The notes under the pieces are model-generated. The model saw only the letters and a program-made list of their open reading frames with translations, was not told the origin of the DNA and ran no database searches. Below are positions 45,468-56,280 of a DNA stretch of 64,000 nt, piece by piece. The translations under genes and the position numbers were made by a program. The DNA lies in assembly GCA_963921825.1 (NCBI GenBank), contig OY997589.1, forward strand, positions 73,516,523 to 73,580,522, written 5' to 3'. The stretch is from Erodium maritimum. Taxonomy: Eukaryota; Streptophyta; Magnoliopsida; Geraniales; Geraniaceae. How positions within the stretch are numbered: position 1 is the stretch's first letter; every line of letters starts with the position of its first letter.

Positions 45468-47154
45468 TGTTAGTCTTAGTGCCCGTAGCTCAATCATAAA
45501 TGTCCAAATGTATATATCATCGTTAGCAATAAAATTAAAGAGGCTTTATATTACTTATGTGTTGGAGTAATATATCGATGTGTGCTCTGATCTATGCCCA
45601 CCATGCGAATAGAACCATAGATCGAGATAGATCACACTCGATGGGTCCCTAGTCAACAAAGCTTCACTAGAAGCGACTAGTATGAAAGATGGCTCTTTAT
45701 GGCTTACGTTCTGTTAGTCATTGGAATGGGATTCCGGAGTCTGATCATAGATATCATGTGGGACATGATATTGGACGACCCGCCCTGAATATGTGCCATA
45801 GATTAAGTCATGAACATATTCAGTGTTGTAGCTTGTCATGTATCCTTAGACCAAGGAGTCTTTGTGATCGCTATGTAGTCAACAACTGAGTTTGACCTGA
45901 GCCTAACGTTGTCCGTAACAGGGCTTCCATAACGGCCAGGATTGGCTTGGGGACGGGCTACATGAGTGACACGAAAGGCGGCTAAGGGATTTATCCCTCA
46001 TACTGAGGTATGGGAAAGATATCGGTTCTCGGCCGCTTGATCGAGAGTGACTGAAAGAATAGCATGGCCATGCACATGATACTGGGTATCATATCTTCAG
46101 TCATCTCACATATCAAGGAACGGTGATTGAGAATAATAAGGATGACGGCTCTATGCCTTATCTCAATCAGGATATCGGAGATAAAAGGATAATGACAGGG
46201 ACGACGGAAAGGTTAGAATCGACAGGGTCGATTCGTTATGTAGTGTCAGGCAATACTAAAGTCTCGTTAGTTGCCACTTAAATAGGATCAAGTAAAATGG
46301 GATTTTACGTTGATCTATTGACATGCATAAACCTAAGGGTCACACCGGAGGATGAAACTCATTGACACATTTATGGAGAATGGCCAAAAGGGAGTTGTCT
46401 CGGGACATGACCAAAACTGGGTTTTGGATCATGTGCCCGTAAGTGAATAGGACTTTACGGATCGAGACAAGGCTTGGAGTCTTGGGATTGATCGCGTCGG
46501 ATAATGTTGGACATTTCCGGTATGGAAGGCATGGAGGCGATGAGCGAATCACGGGACCTCGTTGGAAATGGCCACGGGCCATGTTCCAAGAGGCCCATGA
46601 AAGGCCCATGCAACCAAGGCCCATGGAACTAATTAATCAAGTCTTGATTAATTAGTACTAAGTAAGCAAGATAAGGATTAAGGTGTTGGTGATTCGCCAC
46701 CTAACCCAATCTTGTCTTGCCATACTTTGTCCTATTTACACCTTACTTGACACCATACTTGTCCCATGTCTTTAGTTGGACAAGTATGGGTTTTGTTATG
46801 TTTAAGTCATCTTTTTTCAACATAACAAAGACAAGACAAGAATAGGAAACACATTTTCTCTCCCTCTTCCATGGCCATTTCGGGTTTGGCTAGTTTCCAC
46901 CTCCATTTTTGTGTTCTTGAGTCCTCAAAGAGAAGAACTACGTGGCTTTGATTCTCATGTGGATACGTAGGCGTCTTGGAGACTCAAGGCAATCATTCGT
47001 TAACCGGTGTTCTTGTTTTGGTAAGAAATAGTGCTGAATTTTTCTCTTGTGAATCCATTCTTTGTTAGTTGTTTCATGGTTTAATCGTCTCTTGGTTTTC
47101 ATTGATTTTCCGCTGCGAGTTGGTTCATCTCCAACCCTACCTCGAGACCCAACA
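45468..47154 (-). mobile_element. Solo LTR, family 1, copy 3 (TSD CTGTC)
   Basis: A 1687-bp element, inverted relative to copies 1 and 2: it starts TGTTAGTCTTAGTG and ends CGAGACCCAACA on the plus strand. It is flanked by the perfect duplication CTGTC (45463-45467, 47155-47159). It splits the internal region of the Gypsy element and is the innermost, hence youngest, layer of this nest. ORFs such as 46340-46624 (minus) are the same repeated frame seen at 3807-4091 and 26974-27258. Confidence 0.94.
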
Positions 47155-47399
47155 CTGTCATGCCTGCAAAGTTAGAGAAGCGAGCTGATACAAGAGGTTC
47201 GAGAGAGGTCTCAAGAGCCCTGATGCTGGATCGAGTCCTCACCCCGAGGATTCGGGTGTGTTCGGAGTTGCTAAGCACGATAACGGTAGAGGAGCGAGGT
47301 CTTAGAGAGACCGCGAGGTTCCGTGATGTTCGGCAGCGACTGAGCTGGTGCGTGTGTCCGCGGGAAGGATACTTACGGAATGACAACCTTTAACGTAAT

Positions 47400-47640
47400 C
47401 TTGGGAATGGATTGGCTGGCGAAGTGCCGAGCCAATACCGACTGTTACTGGCGACGAGCGATTTCAGGTGTTCTCGGATTCATAAGAGCTTTGAGTACAT
47501 CTCTTCCCAACGAGACCTGAATACGCGCCAGCGGCGATGGGTGGGACTACTCGAGGAGTACGACTTTGAGCTACACTACCATCCGGGTAAGGCGAACGTG
47601 GTGGCCGACGCCCTGAGTAGGAAGTCGGTCCCGAGTCTTA
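47400..47640 (+). pseudogene. Gypsy RNase H fragment
   Basis: The frame reads HKSFEYISSQRDLNTRQRRW followed by VGLLEEYDFELHYHPGKANV and VADALSRKS, the standard end of the Gypsy RNase H domain (FTQxxLNxRQRRWxExLxxYDFxxxYHPGKxNxVADALSR), including the final Asp. The upstream RT is absent. Just before it, another frame near 47390-47420 has ILGMDWLAK, the short motif that normally precedes RT in Gypsy polyproteins, so a deletion has joined the pre-RT motif to RNase H. Confidence 0.88.
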
Positions 47641-47999
47641 CTAGCATATCAGTCCGAGAGTGGGACATGATATGGGAACTGGGCACGCTCGGGTTGGAGC
47701 TAGAAGAGGTTATTGGCGGCGTGGCCATGTACTTCTTGGTGACTCAGCCCACCCGGCTTTGCCGGGGGATAGAGGCAGCAGTCGGTGGATGTCCAGACGA
47801 CGAAGATCTAGGAGAGAGTTGACGGCGGTGTTGAACCGAGGGCTGGGATCGTCGTGCTAATTGGGAGTTATGGTATCGTGGAGGTTTGTAGTGCAGCGGG
47901 ATGCGGAGAGCGGTTGCGGAGTTAGTATCGCGGTGCCTCACGTGTCAAAAGGTGAGAGCCGAACAACAGCGTCCCGCTGGATTATTGCAGCCACTGCCG

Positions 48000-48606
48000 G
48001 TTGCACAGTGGAAATGGGGGAACGTCACGATGGGTGTCGTGAGCGGTTAGCCAAGTTCGCCTACAACGACAACTTTCAGGCCAGTATCATGATGGCACCG
48101 TTCGAAGCGTTGTATGGTAGGCCGGGTCCATCGCCCGTGTGCTGGGCAGAAGTGAGGGATAAGAGTTTACTGGGTCTAGAACTGGACCGAGAGACAGCTG
48201 AGTCGGTCGTGCCGAAGCGTGAGCGATTGAAGGCCGCGTAGAGTCAGCAGGAACTATGCTGACAGACGGCGCCGACCTCTCGAGTCAGCAATCAGTGGTC
48301 AGGTATCCCTAGAGATGAGTCCGAAGGGTGGACTGATGTGTTTCAACCGCGGCGGAGGCGGGTTAGCCCCGCGGTGTATCGGGCCTTTCGAGGTCTTGAG
48401 TACGTCATTGAGTGGGCAGATGTCGAGGTAACGGGTGATGTCTCGTTTGAGGAGAAACCAATTTGGGGAATGGATCCACGGGAGCAGTTCTTGCGTGGAA
48501 AGGTTATCCGTTTAGAACGGGTGCAGTGGCGGCACCACGAGGCCGAGTCGAATTGGGAACGCGAGGACCAGGTTCGCGCGAAGTACCTCGATCTGTTCGA
48601 CTCCTG
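48000..48606 (+). pseudogene. Gypsy integrase C-terminal parts
   Basis: At 48040-48240 the peptide LAKFAYNDNFQASIMMAPFE followed by ALYGRPGPSPVCWAE is the end of the Gypsy integrase core ([30 protein letters not shown]). At 48385-48606 VIRLERVQWRHHEAESNWER then EDQVRAKYLDLF matches the chromodomain-like end (VKVLWRxxxxEEATWExExxMRxxYPxLF). The catalytic D, D of the core upstream are missing. Integrase inserts the cDNA into DNA; this copy cannot. Confidence 0.85.
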
Positions 48607-48644
48607 AGGTACGTTGTTTTAAATTTCGCGGACGAAATTCCTCT

Positions 48645-48652
48645 AAGGGGGG
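48645..48652 (+). other. Polypurine tract of the Gypsy element
   Basis: AAGGGGGG followed by TAGAT lies just before the start of the 3' LTR at 48658. This is the usual position of the plus-strand primer tract. Confidence 0.75.
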
Positions 48653-48657
48653 TAGAT

Positions 48658-50332
48658 TGGAATAACCACTCCCGGTCAACGCCAGTCAAATCTGCGAAAA
48701 ACAGGAAAATTTAAAAATTAGAAAAGCATGTGACACTTAGTAGTGTCGTAGGAGCAGAGAACTTATCGATGTTAGAATTACTGGAGGCATATGACCATGC
48801 CCGGAGGTTGATTGTGAACTTATCGATATTAGGAGTATTGGAGGCATATGACCATGCCCGGAGGTTGATTGTGAAACTGTTGATATTATCACTGTTGGAG
48901 GCATTGGTCATGCCGGAGGTTGATTGTGTATGTTGTGTCTTGGGTGGCCATGAGAGCCCGTGTTTTACTATTGTGTCTAGGGTGGCCATGAGAGCCCGTG
49001 TTTTACTGTTGGTGTCTTGGGTGGCCATGAGTGCCAGTGGGGTTGTTGAACCCGTGTCTTTATTGTCGGTGTGTCTTGGGAGGCCATGAGTGCCCGTGGG
49101 GTTGTTGAACCCGTGTCTTTATTGTCGGTGTGTCTTGGGAGGCCATGAGTGCCCGTGGGGTTGTTGAACCCGTGTCTTTACTGTTGGTGTGTCTTGGGAG
49201 GCCATGAGTGCCTGTGGGGTTGTTGAGCCCGTGAGTTACTGTTGGTGGTTTTGAGTGGCTGTGAGTGCCCGTGGGGTTGTTGAGCCCGTGAGTTACTGTT
49301 GGTGGTTTTGAGTGGTCGTGAGTGCCCGTGGGGTTGTTGAGCCCGTGAGTTACTGTTGGTGTATCTTGGGAGGCCGTGAGTGCTTGTGGGGTTGTTGAGT
49401 CCGTGTTTTATGGTTGGTGTCTTGGGTGGCCATGAGTGCCTGTGGAGTGCTGAACTTGTGTTGTTGTTGTTTGTTGAACTTTGTTTGTGATTGTGATTGT
49501 GGTTACCTGAGGTTGTGGGCCCGCTTCATGAAACGGGGGTCCTCGAGCACACGCGTCTGCATGTTCAGACGGGGTAGGGGGCCCGCCCGTCAGTAAAGGG
49601 GTCCTGGTCGCGCGTGTGTGGTTCGGGGTTGTGAGTGTGACAGGTCGACCACCTGGCCCGACTTTGTGTCGGGGAAGCGCGTGAGAGAAAGAGGTTACTG
49701 ATACAGGTCGACCGTCTGGCCTGAGTGGTTCGGCAAAGCGCGTGAGTGAGGGAGGTTACTGAGCAGCTGGTATGCGATCCTTTGTGATCTTGGTTGGTGT
49801 GCGATCCTTTGTTATCTTGTTTGGTGTTGCATAGTTCTGTCGTGTCCTTGGAGGAGGTCGTCGATCGTTGTGTCGGGTCTACTTTACGTGTCAGAGTGTT
49901 GAGTTGGTCAAGGAAGGTAACAGTGTGCGTGTGTCGGTCGAAGTACTTGGGTTGGGGATAGTGTTCCCCGGTGTTGAGTTTATTGTTGGTGTTACCGGCA
50001 TTGTCTGCTAATTATGTCGTAGTCAGTCTGTTATCCGTGGTGTTGAGCGAACGCTCACCCCTAGCTGCTTTTCCTACAGGTACCGGTCGCAGGTTGGACT
50101 AGGTGAGCTTCTGAAGCTTGAAGAGCTAGGAGCGGGATTCTGGGTTTTACTTTTGAGTCTAGTGACGGATACCTTGTTTTGTCCACTTGTTGGGACTTAT
50201 TTTGAGTTGTAAATATTATTTTTGATGAACAAAGGGTGTTTTTAAAGTGATTTCTGGAAAGGGTTTTCAAATGGTTTATTGTTTCAAAACGTTCGCGTCC
50301 CGAGTTCGGTTTACTGAAATTGGGGCGTGACA
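48658..50332 (+). repeat. Gypsy 3' LTR with a ~1.6-kb internal deletion
   Basis: 1675 bp against 3237 bp for the 5' LTR. Both share the first ~65 bp (to GAAAAACAGGAAAATTTAAA). The 3' LTR then jumps at about 48717 to sequence matching 42274 of the 5' LTR (TTAGAAAAGCATGTGACACT). The break lies in an A-rich run. The remaining VNTR (48940-49440) and 3' part match closely. Confidence 0.92.
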
Positions 50333-52118
50333 ATCCCGACCAGCGAGGGCGCCTATGATCGAGCTCTCGTGCAAGGAGTGGTTCACCCTGAACCCACGTT
50401 ATTGCCCGAAGCGAGTGAGGCGGTTACTAAGGACGATATGGAGGATTGGACCGTGGTTCAGAGTCAGAGGTCAAAGAAGTCGGAAGCCAGGCTTCATAGA
50501 GCCCCTGCTAAGAGTCGTGGGTTTCTGGCTTTTGTTTCGAATCTACCCAAGTTCGCCACAAAGGATCAGTTGCGGAATCTCTTTGGTAAGTTCGGGAACC
50601 TTTCTGGGATTGGATTTTCTCCCCGTTTCTTTTCGAGAGGTAGGTCCTTTGCATTTATTTACTTCACTCATTTATCTGATTTGGTTAAGGCAATGGCGTC
50701 TTTGAATGGGTATTTGTGGGGTTCGTGTAAGTTATTGGTTGAAAAGGGTAGACGTGTTGGCCCTAGTGTTGTGGTTTCTAACTCTGTTCCGTTTTATGCT
50801 CCTCCGAGTGTTGAGACTTCAGGTTTTGGTGCGGAAAAACCTGTACATGTGGTTTCCCCCATGAAGGTACTGAGCCTGTTGAGGGACTTGGTGGGGTGGG
50901 AACTTATGTTGTGCCCGACCCCTCTGGGGTGAAACCTATTGGGGTAAGTGGTCCTACCGTTGACCAGTGCTCCTCCTCTCCATCCTTAGAGGACGTGAGC
51001 CTCCTTAAGGCTAATCCTGATTTGGCTGGGCGGACTGACCTCGTGGTCCTCGCGGTGGCTATATCTTCTTCTTCCTCCGCCTCTTTGGCTTCGGCTATGG
51101 AGAGAGCGAGTATCTCAGGTGTGCAGCTGTCTAACCTAGGGTCTCGTACCTTTCTCCTTACTTGTGCCGATCGCCGAACTTGGGAGACCCTGTCAGTGGA
51201 TGATTGGTCCTGTTTGAGACCCTGGTTCTTCTCGGTTATTGATTGTGCGGATAGGATTCTCTCTGGTGGACAACTGTTGTGGGTAGACATCATTGGTTTA
51301 CCTCCCTTTCGGTGGTGTAGAGACAGCACGATTCGGGTTATGGAGAAGGTTGGTTTTCCGGTTGCAGTCCATCCGACTTCCTTAGTTCCAGGACAGATGA
51401 TTAGGGCTCTGGCTCTCATTCACACTTCAGACATCTCCTTCCATAGTCAGCCTATTTGAGTGAGGTGGGATGGGGTTCGTGTTGAGGTACTGGTAAAGAG
51501 GGTGCATTCAGATAGTATTCCCTCTTGTCCATCCCCCAGATCCCCACCGTCTGCTCCTTCGGGATCAGGTGTTGATCTGATTATTCAAGCCTTCACGAAA
51601 AGGCCTTGCTCCTTACGGTTGCCGATCAAATCTACGGGAGGCGTTTCGTCTCAGTCCTTGGTTCCCTTCTCGGTGCGACCTCCAAGCCTTCCGGTTGACT
51701 TAGAGGTTCCTCAGGAGTAGAGTCCTCCTACTTTGTTTGGTACTCAGCGTGATTCAGAGTTTGAGGCTGATCAGAGTCCTGGAGAAGAGGCTGGTGCGGT
51801 AGGGGAGACAGCTTTAGTTGTGTTTGGTGGGCCTTCAGTGCCGGTGACTTTGGGTGGAGTTGTTTTGGGGAGAGTGGAGGACCCTCCCTTGGGGGTGCAG
51901 GTTCAGCCTTTAGCGTGTGCCCACCCGCTAGCTTTTATGGAGTTTCGGTCGAACCTAGTTGATGGTCGCACAGGCGAGAGTATCACCCATACTGTGGCGC
52001 AGTTTGCCGAGAGTTTGGGTGTCACTTATAGAGGTTCAGCCGAGGAGGGCTTTCAGAAGGTCAAGACGGTTCTCAGTCATACTTATTGCAGTGGGGTCAC
52101 TAACCCTTCGGTGTTCCC

Positions 52119-52850
52119 ATGATTTTTCTCTCTTGGAATGCGAGAGGACTTGGATCGTCTTCGAAGAGGAGTCTGTTGGCTTCTCTTGTTCGGGCTCACA
52201 GGGCTGACTTCTTCATGATTCAGGAGACGAAGTTGATTGATGTTAGTCTTAATGTTGCTCGCTCTTGTGGTTTGGGACTGGATTTTGCCCATGCTTTTGT
52301 TCCTTCCGATAATTTGTCTGGGGGTCTTTTGAATATCTGGAATTGTCGGGTGTTTCTAGTCGGACGTGTTTACCCTGTTGATGGTGCTCTGGTTTGGTTT
52401 GGGGTTCATCTTCCTTCGGGTTCTCCCCTAACAGTCTTTAATGTGTATGCCTCCACCTCGGTTCCTACAAGGCGCGCTCTTTGGTCTTCTCTTCTTTCAG
52501 TTGTTGATTTAGCTGGTCCTATGTTGCTTGTTGCAGGGGACTTCAACACTGTCTGCGCACAGGAGGAGATTTCTTTAGGGGGTCATCTTCATGGTGACAG
52601 CACAGAGTTTTTGATTTCAATTCGGCAGCAGGGTTACTCGATCTCCCTTTGGCCACTAGGCGGTTCATTTGGTTTAACCCTGCTTCTAGATGCAATCGTC
52701 TTGACAGGTTTCTTCTGACCCTGATCTCCTCGGCATGTTCTCCAGTCCTATCCAAAAGGGCTTCCCTCTGTCTCTTTCTGACCATTTCCCGATCTTGTTA
52801 TCCGATGAGAGGGTTGATTGGGGTCCTCGTCCCTTTCGGTTCATTGACGC
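52119..52850 (+). pseudogene. L1 ORF2 endonuclease (APE-like)
   Basis: ORF2 starts MIFLSWNARGLGSSSKRSLL. The catalytic landmarks of APE-type LINE endonucleases follow in order: the Asn of WNARG, the Glu of QETK, GDFN at about 52540, then after frame changes RLDRFL at about 52695 and SDHFPILL at about 52778. The domain nicks target DNA to start reverse transcription. All key residues are present but they lie in at least three frames, so the copy is dead. Confidence 0.85.
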
Positions 52851-53389
52851 GTGGGTTGAGCACAAGGACTTCCTTCCTTTTCTGAGTGAGCGTTGGTCCA
52901 CATACTTGGTTCAGGGAGATCCGGAGTTCAGGTGGTGGTCCAAGTTGAGATCCTTGAGAGGGGATCTGCGTGAGTGGAATCAGACAGTCTTCGGTCACTT
53001 AGATTCCGTTATTTTTGAGCTTTTGATGTGTTGGTTGACACTAGGCCTCTTTCCGAGGATGAGCTGACCGAGATGGCTCTCTGCACCTCTCAGTTAGCCT
53101 CTAAGGCGAGGCAAAGGTCTAGCTTATGGAGGCAGAAGCCTAGGGTGAAGTGGGCCAAAGACGGGGATCGTAACTCTACCTACTTCCACCGGGTAGCTCA
53201 GGCCCATGCGTCACGGAACCAGATCTTATCTGTGATATAGAACGGCACAGAGTACTCAGATCCTATTGGGATCAAGTCTCAGGCCGCCGCTCACTTTGGG
53301 TCTCGTTTTTTCTCGACCAGTCGACTCGGCATATCCTTCCCGACTTGCCTTTCGCCAGGTTGAGCGATGTGGACGCTGGGTTGTTGGAG

Positions 53390-54540
53390 TCTTCTTTTAC
53401 CAAGATTGAGGTTCTTGAGGCCTTGTCCGCATGCTCCGGGGATAAAGGCTCCGGGACCAGATGGTTTTAATCTGGTCTTCTTTCGGGTGGTGTGGTCGGA
53501 GTATCGCCCATCAGTCTTACGACAACTACCTACAAGATCTTGGCAAAGATTTTGTCACAGCGTCTCAGAGGGGTGATTGGAGACCTTATCAGTAGTACCC
53601 AGTCTGCGTGTATCCATGGGAGACAGTTGCCGGACAGTGTACTCGTCGCTATGGAGACTTTGGGGTTTGTGCGTCGTTCTCGTCAACTGACCGCAGTGGT
53701 GAAGTTAGACTTTGAGAAGGCGTTTGACAAGGTTGACTGGTCCTACTTGACTCACGTTCTCCGTAGCATGGGTTTCGGAGGAAATTGGATTATGTGGGTC
53801 TCCTCATGTTTACGGGGCTTCTCCTCAGTACTGATCAATGGGTCTCCATCTGAGCAGTTCAGAGTTTTACAGGGAGTCAGGCAGGGGTGTCCGTTGTCAC
53901 CTTATTTATTCTTGATTTCTGCTGAGGGGTTTCATCATATCTTTGAGTTGGGGATCTGACAGGGGTTGTATGGAGGTATTAGGGTTGGTCCGGTCATCCA
54001 GGTTTCTCACCTCCAGTTTGCGGATGATACTCTTTTGTTCTTGGAGGAAGGTGTGGAGCAGGTTCGCGCCGTCAGGTATTTTTTTACACACCTTTGAGTT
54101 GGTGTCTGGCCTTCGGATCAACTTTTCCAAGTCGTCCTTGGTGGCGTTGGCTACGTCTGATCTGTTGCGTGAGGCTCTCGCGGAAGCCTTGCAGTGTTCT
54201 TTGATCCATCTCCCTTCCACCTACCTCGGTTTCCCCCTTGGGAGCAATCCTAGACTCGCCTCTTTTTGGGATCCGGTAGTAGCTAGGTTCAGAGATAGGT
54301 TGGCTGTTTGGCGGACCCGGTTTATCATACGCTCATCAGGGCGACTATGGCGAGCTTGCCGCTCTTTTTCATGTCCTTGTTTCGAGCCCTTAAGAAAGTG
54401 GTTCATCTGTTAGAGAGACCGCATAGGAGATTCTTATGGTGTTCGGGCAGAGAGAGGAGGTGTCTCTCCAAGGTCCCATGGGATGTGGTTTGTATGCCCA
54501 AGGCCTCAGGGGTTTGGTGTTCCATCTCTCGCTAAGGTAA
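53390..54540 (+). pseudogene. L1 ORF2 reverse transcriptase
   Basis: Frames at 53492-53959 and 53943-54536 carry KILAKILSQRLRGVIGDLIS, VKLDFEKAFDKVDWSYL and GVRQGCPLSPYLFLIS. In the third frame QFADDTLLF follows, with the catalytic FADD at 54017-54028. The segment between the GPDGFN motif (53455) and ISLTTTTYK is shortened, so part of RT is deleted, and frameshifts are frequent. After 54540 no RNase H is seen; the 3' UTR runs to the A-tail at 55110-55116. Confidence 0.87.
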
Positions 54541-55502
54541 ACACAAGTTTTCTCGGGAGCCGCTAGCATTGAGCCGATCATTCTTCTAGCTAGGGTTCAA
54601 TAGGGGTCCTTCTCCATCCTGAGTGCATCCGGTTGGCTTTTTAGCTTTCTCGAGTGGATCGAGTCTCCGGCTGCTGCGCTGACTAGGAGCGCTTGAGGAT
54701 TGTTGTATCATGTTTGAGGAGCTTAACACCTTGTCCCTCGGTCCTCATCGGCGTGTTCTCTCGTCAGGTGAGTGCTTGTTCAGGAGTCGTCTCGGGGTTG
54801 CTTTATCTTGGTGGGGTCCAGTGAGTACTTGTTCCGGGGTCGCGGTTTGGGGCCGATCTGCCCGTTTTCGGGTGGAGGAGCATGGATTACTTAGTCTTCT
54901 TGAGGCCAGAGGATTCACCTGTGCGGTCTCCTGTGGTACTGTTCACTAGTCCGATCAAGGTTGCCCGAACGATCTCCTGAGGCACTGTTCACCAGTCTGG
55001 CCGGATTTGGTTGTTGAGGTGGACTGGGGTGGTTGTTTTCTCTTGTGTGCTTTGTTGCTTTTTCCCTAGGACCCACACTTCCTTTTTAATGCATTTCTTT
55101 CTCTCTGATAAAAAAAGGATGATCCTAACGATTGCCTCCCTACGTAGTCTTGATGTACATCAAATGGATTTTAAAACAGTCTTCTTGAATGGAGATCTAG
55201 ATGAATATATGGAACAACCCAAAGGTTGTATATCTCCATGTCTAGAAAGAAATGTGTGTAACATGGTGAAAGCCTTATCAGATAAAAACAAGCACCTAGA
55301 CGATGGTCCATAAGATTTAATGATGTCATGTTGGCTAATGGGTAAAAGATAAATGAATTTTACAAGTGCATATACATTAAATCGGAAAACGAGTGATATA
55401 TTATTCTATTTTTGTACGTGGATAACACACTCATCATAGGGAGCAACAATAAGATAATAAAAATGATCAAGGACTTGTTAAACTCTAAGTTTGGCATGAA
55501 AG

Positions 55503-55896
55503 CATTTCGTGGTTGTCTCTTAGATGGGTGGCTTGGCTTTCTCAGTTTTTGTCTGGCTACTATCTCATTGATAGTCGATTGGTGGGGTTCCGAGGTGGCT
55601 GACTTAAGCAACGCGTGGAGTTTCGAGTAAATGTCCCGAGGAGACTTTACACGTTCTGTTTTGTTTTATTTGGGCCATGGGACTTTATTGTTGGTTCTAT
55701 GTCTTAGACCTTTGTAAAGGTTGGGACTTAATTCTCTTGTTTGTTGAACCTAGTTGGGTCTAGATTATTGATGTTTGGTTGTGAGGATGTTGTTACAATG
55801 CTTGATTTATGTTTGTTCTTTGAGGGCTGAGTCATTGTCTGCTCTTTCTTCTTAGAATAATAGAGTTTTAATATACTTGCTTTGTCGATAAAAAAA
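55503..55896 (+). mobile_element. 5'-truncated LINE 3' end in Copia relic
   Basis: The Copia frame ...SKFGMK breaks at 55502 and resumes as GPADIFMYP after the A-run at 55890-55896. The ~394 bp between has T/G-rich LINE-like 3' UTR sequence and a TTTGTCGATAAAAAAA end, similar in style to the end of the L1 at 55100-55116. A clear duplication was not found. Confidence 0.6.
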
Positions 55897-56280
55897 TGTG
55901 GGACCAGCTGATATTTTCATGTATCCAAATCAAATAATCATTAGACGGTATCATCTTAACTTAGTCATGTTACGTAGGCAAGATATTGAGTAAGTTCAGT
56001 AAGAGTGATATTGGAAATCATAGAAAAATATTAGACATTAGCAAATATTTGTCTAAAAACAAAGGTAAAAGCGTTGACTGAGTGGAATACGCACGAACTA
56101 TATGTAGTATCGTATATCTCATGAGTTGTTCAAGACCTGACATTGTATTTACGGTGAGTACATTAAGCCAATTAACAAGTAATCTAAGCAATGACTATTG
56201 GACAGCGATCGTAAGAATACTTTGGTATTTACGATACACTCGTGACTATATTAACCGACAACAAATTCTGAGGGAATAAA

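Larger units (their letters stand above)
40595..50332 (+). mobile_element. Gypsy LTR retrotransposon, internally deleted (TSD ATCCC)
   Basis: The element has 5' and 3' LTRs that start TGTAATAACCACTCCCGG (TGGAATAACC in the 3' copy) and end GGGGCGTGACA. It is flanked by ATCCC at 40590-40594 and 50333-50337. A tRNA-iMet-type primer binding site follows the 5' LTR and a purine tract precedes the 3' LTR. Inside are RNase H and integrase parts of Gypsy type, but no recognisable gag, protease or reverse transcriptase. It is therefore non-autonomous by deletion. It lies in L1 ORF1 and itself received the solo LTR at 45468-47154. Confidence 0.93.
39888..51720 (+). pseudogene. L1 ORF1 (RRM plus DUF4283-like), interrupted
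   Basis: The first piece (39888-40562) is Ser/Gly/Arg-rich and ends at a stop just before the Gypsy insertion. The second piece (50333-50932) reads RGFLAFVSNLPKFATKDQLR and RGRSFAFIYFTHL, the RNP2 and RNP1 halves of an RNA-recognition motif. Then 50896-51459 reads RTFLLTCADRRTWETL and LLWVDIIGLPPFRWCRDSTI, like the DUF4283-type core of plant L1 ORF1 proteins. ORF1 proteins coat LINE RNA. A frame change near 50930 and stops near 40560 and 51458 leave it inactive. Confidence 0.78.
39798..55115 (+). mobile_element. Near full-length RRM-type L1 LINE (TSD AGGATGATC)
   Basis: This L1 is split by the Gypsy element at 40595-50332. Without it the L1 is about 5.6 kb. It is flanked by AGGATGATC at 39789-39797 and 55116-55124 and ends in an A-run (55110-55116). 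Order of parts: a GC-rich leader, ORF1 (39888-40594 and 50333-51720), ORF2 endonuclease (52119-52850), reverse transcriptase (53390-54540), and a 3' UTR with no RNase H domain recognised. Joining the two halves at the ATCCC duplication restores continuous ORF1-side sequence. The L1 lies in the Copia RT frame. Confidence 0.88.
39690..56280 (+). pseudogene. Copia reverse transcriptase-RNase H relic, split by later insertions
   Basis: At 39690-39797 the peptide KECLDYFDTYSPMLRIT is the start of Copia RT. It resumes after the L1 at 55124 with ASLRSLDVHQMDFKTVFLNG and YMEQPKG, exactly the next RT motifs. At 55412-55500 it reads MYVDNTLIIGSNNKIIKMIK, the catalytic YVDD box with the last Asp changed to Asn. 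Another LINE 3' fragment (55503-55896) interrupts it, then GPADIFMYP follows at about 55905. At 56082-56270 VEYARTICSIVYLMSCSRPD and ILWYLRYTRDY are the region between RT and RNase H. Many stops and one catalytic change show that it is dead. Its 5' parts are not in the window. Confidence 0.87.
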
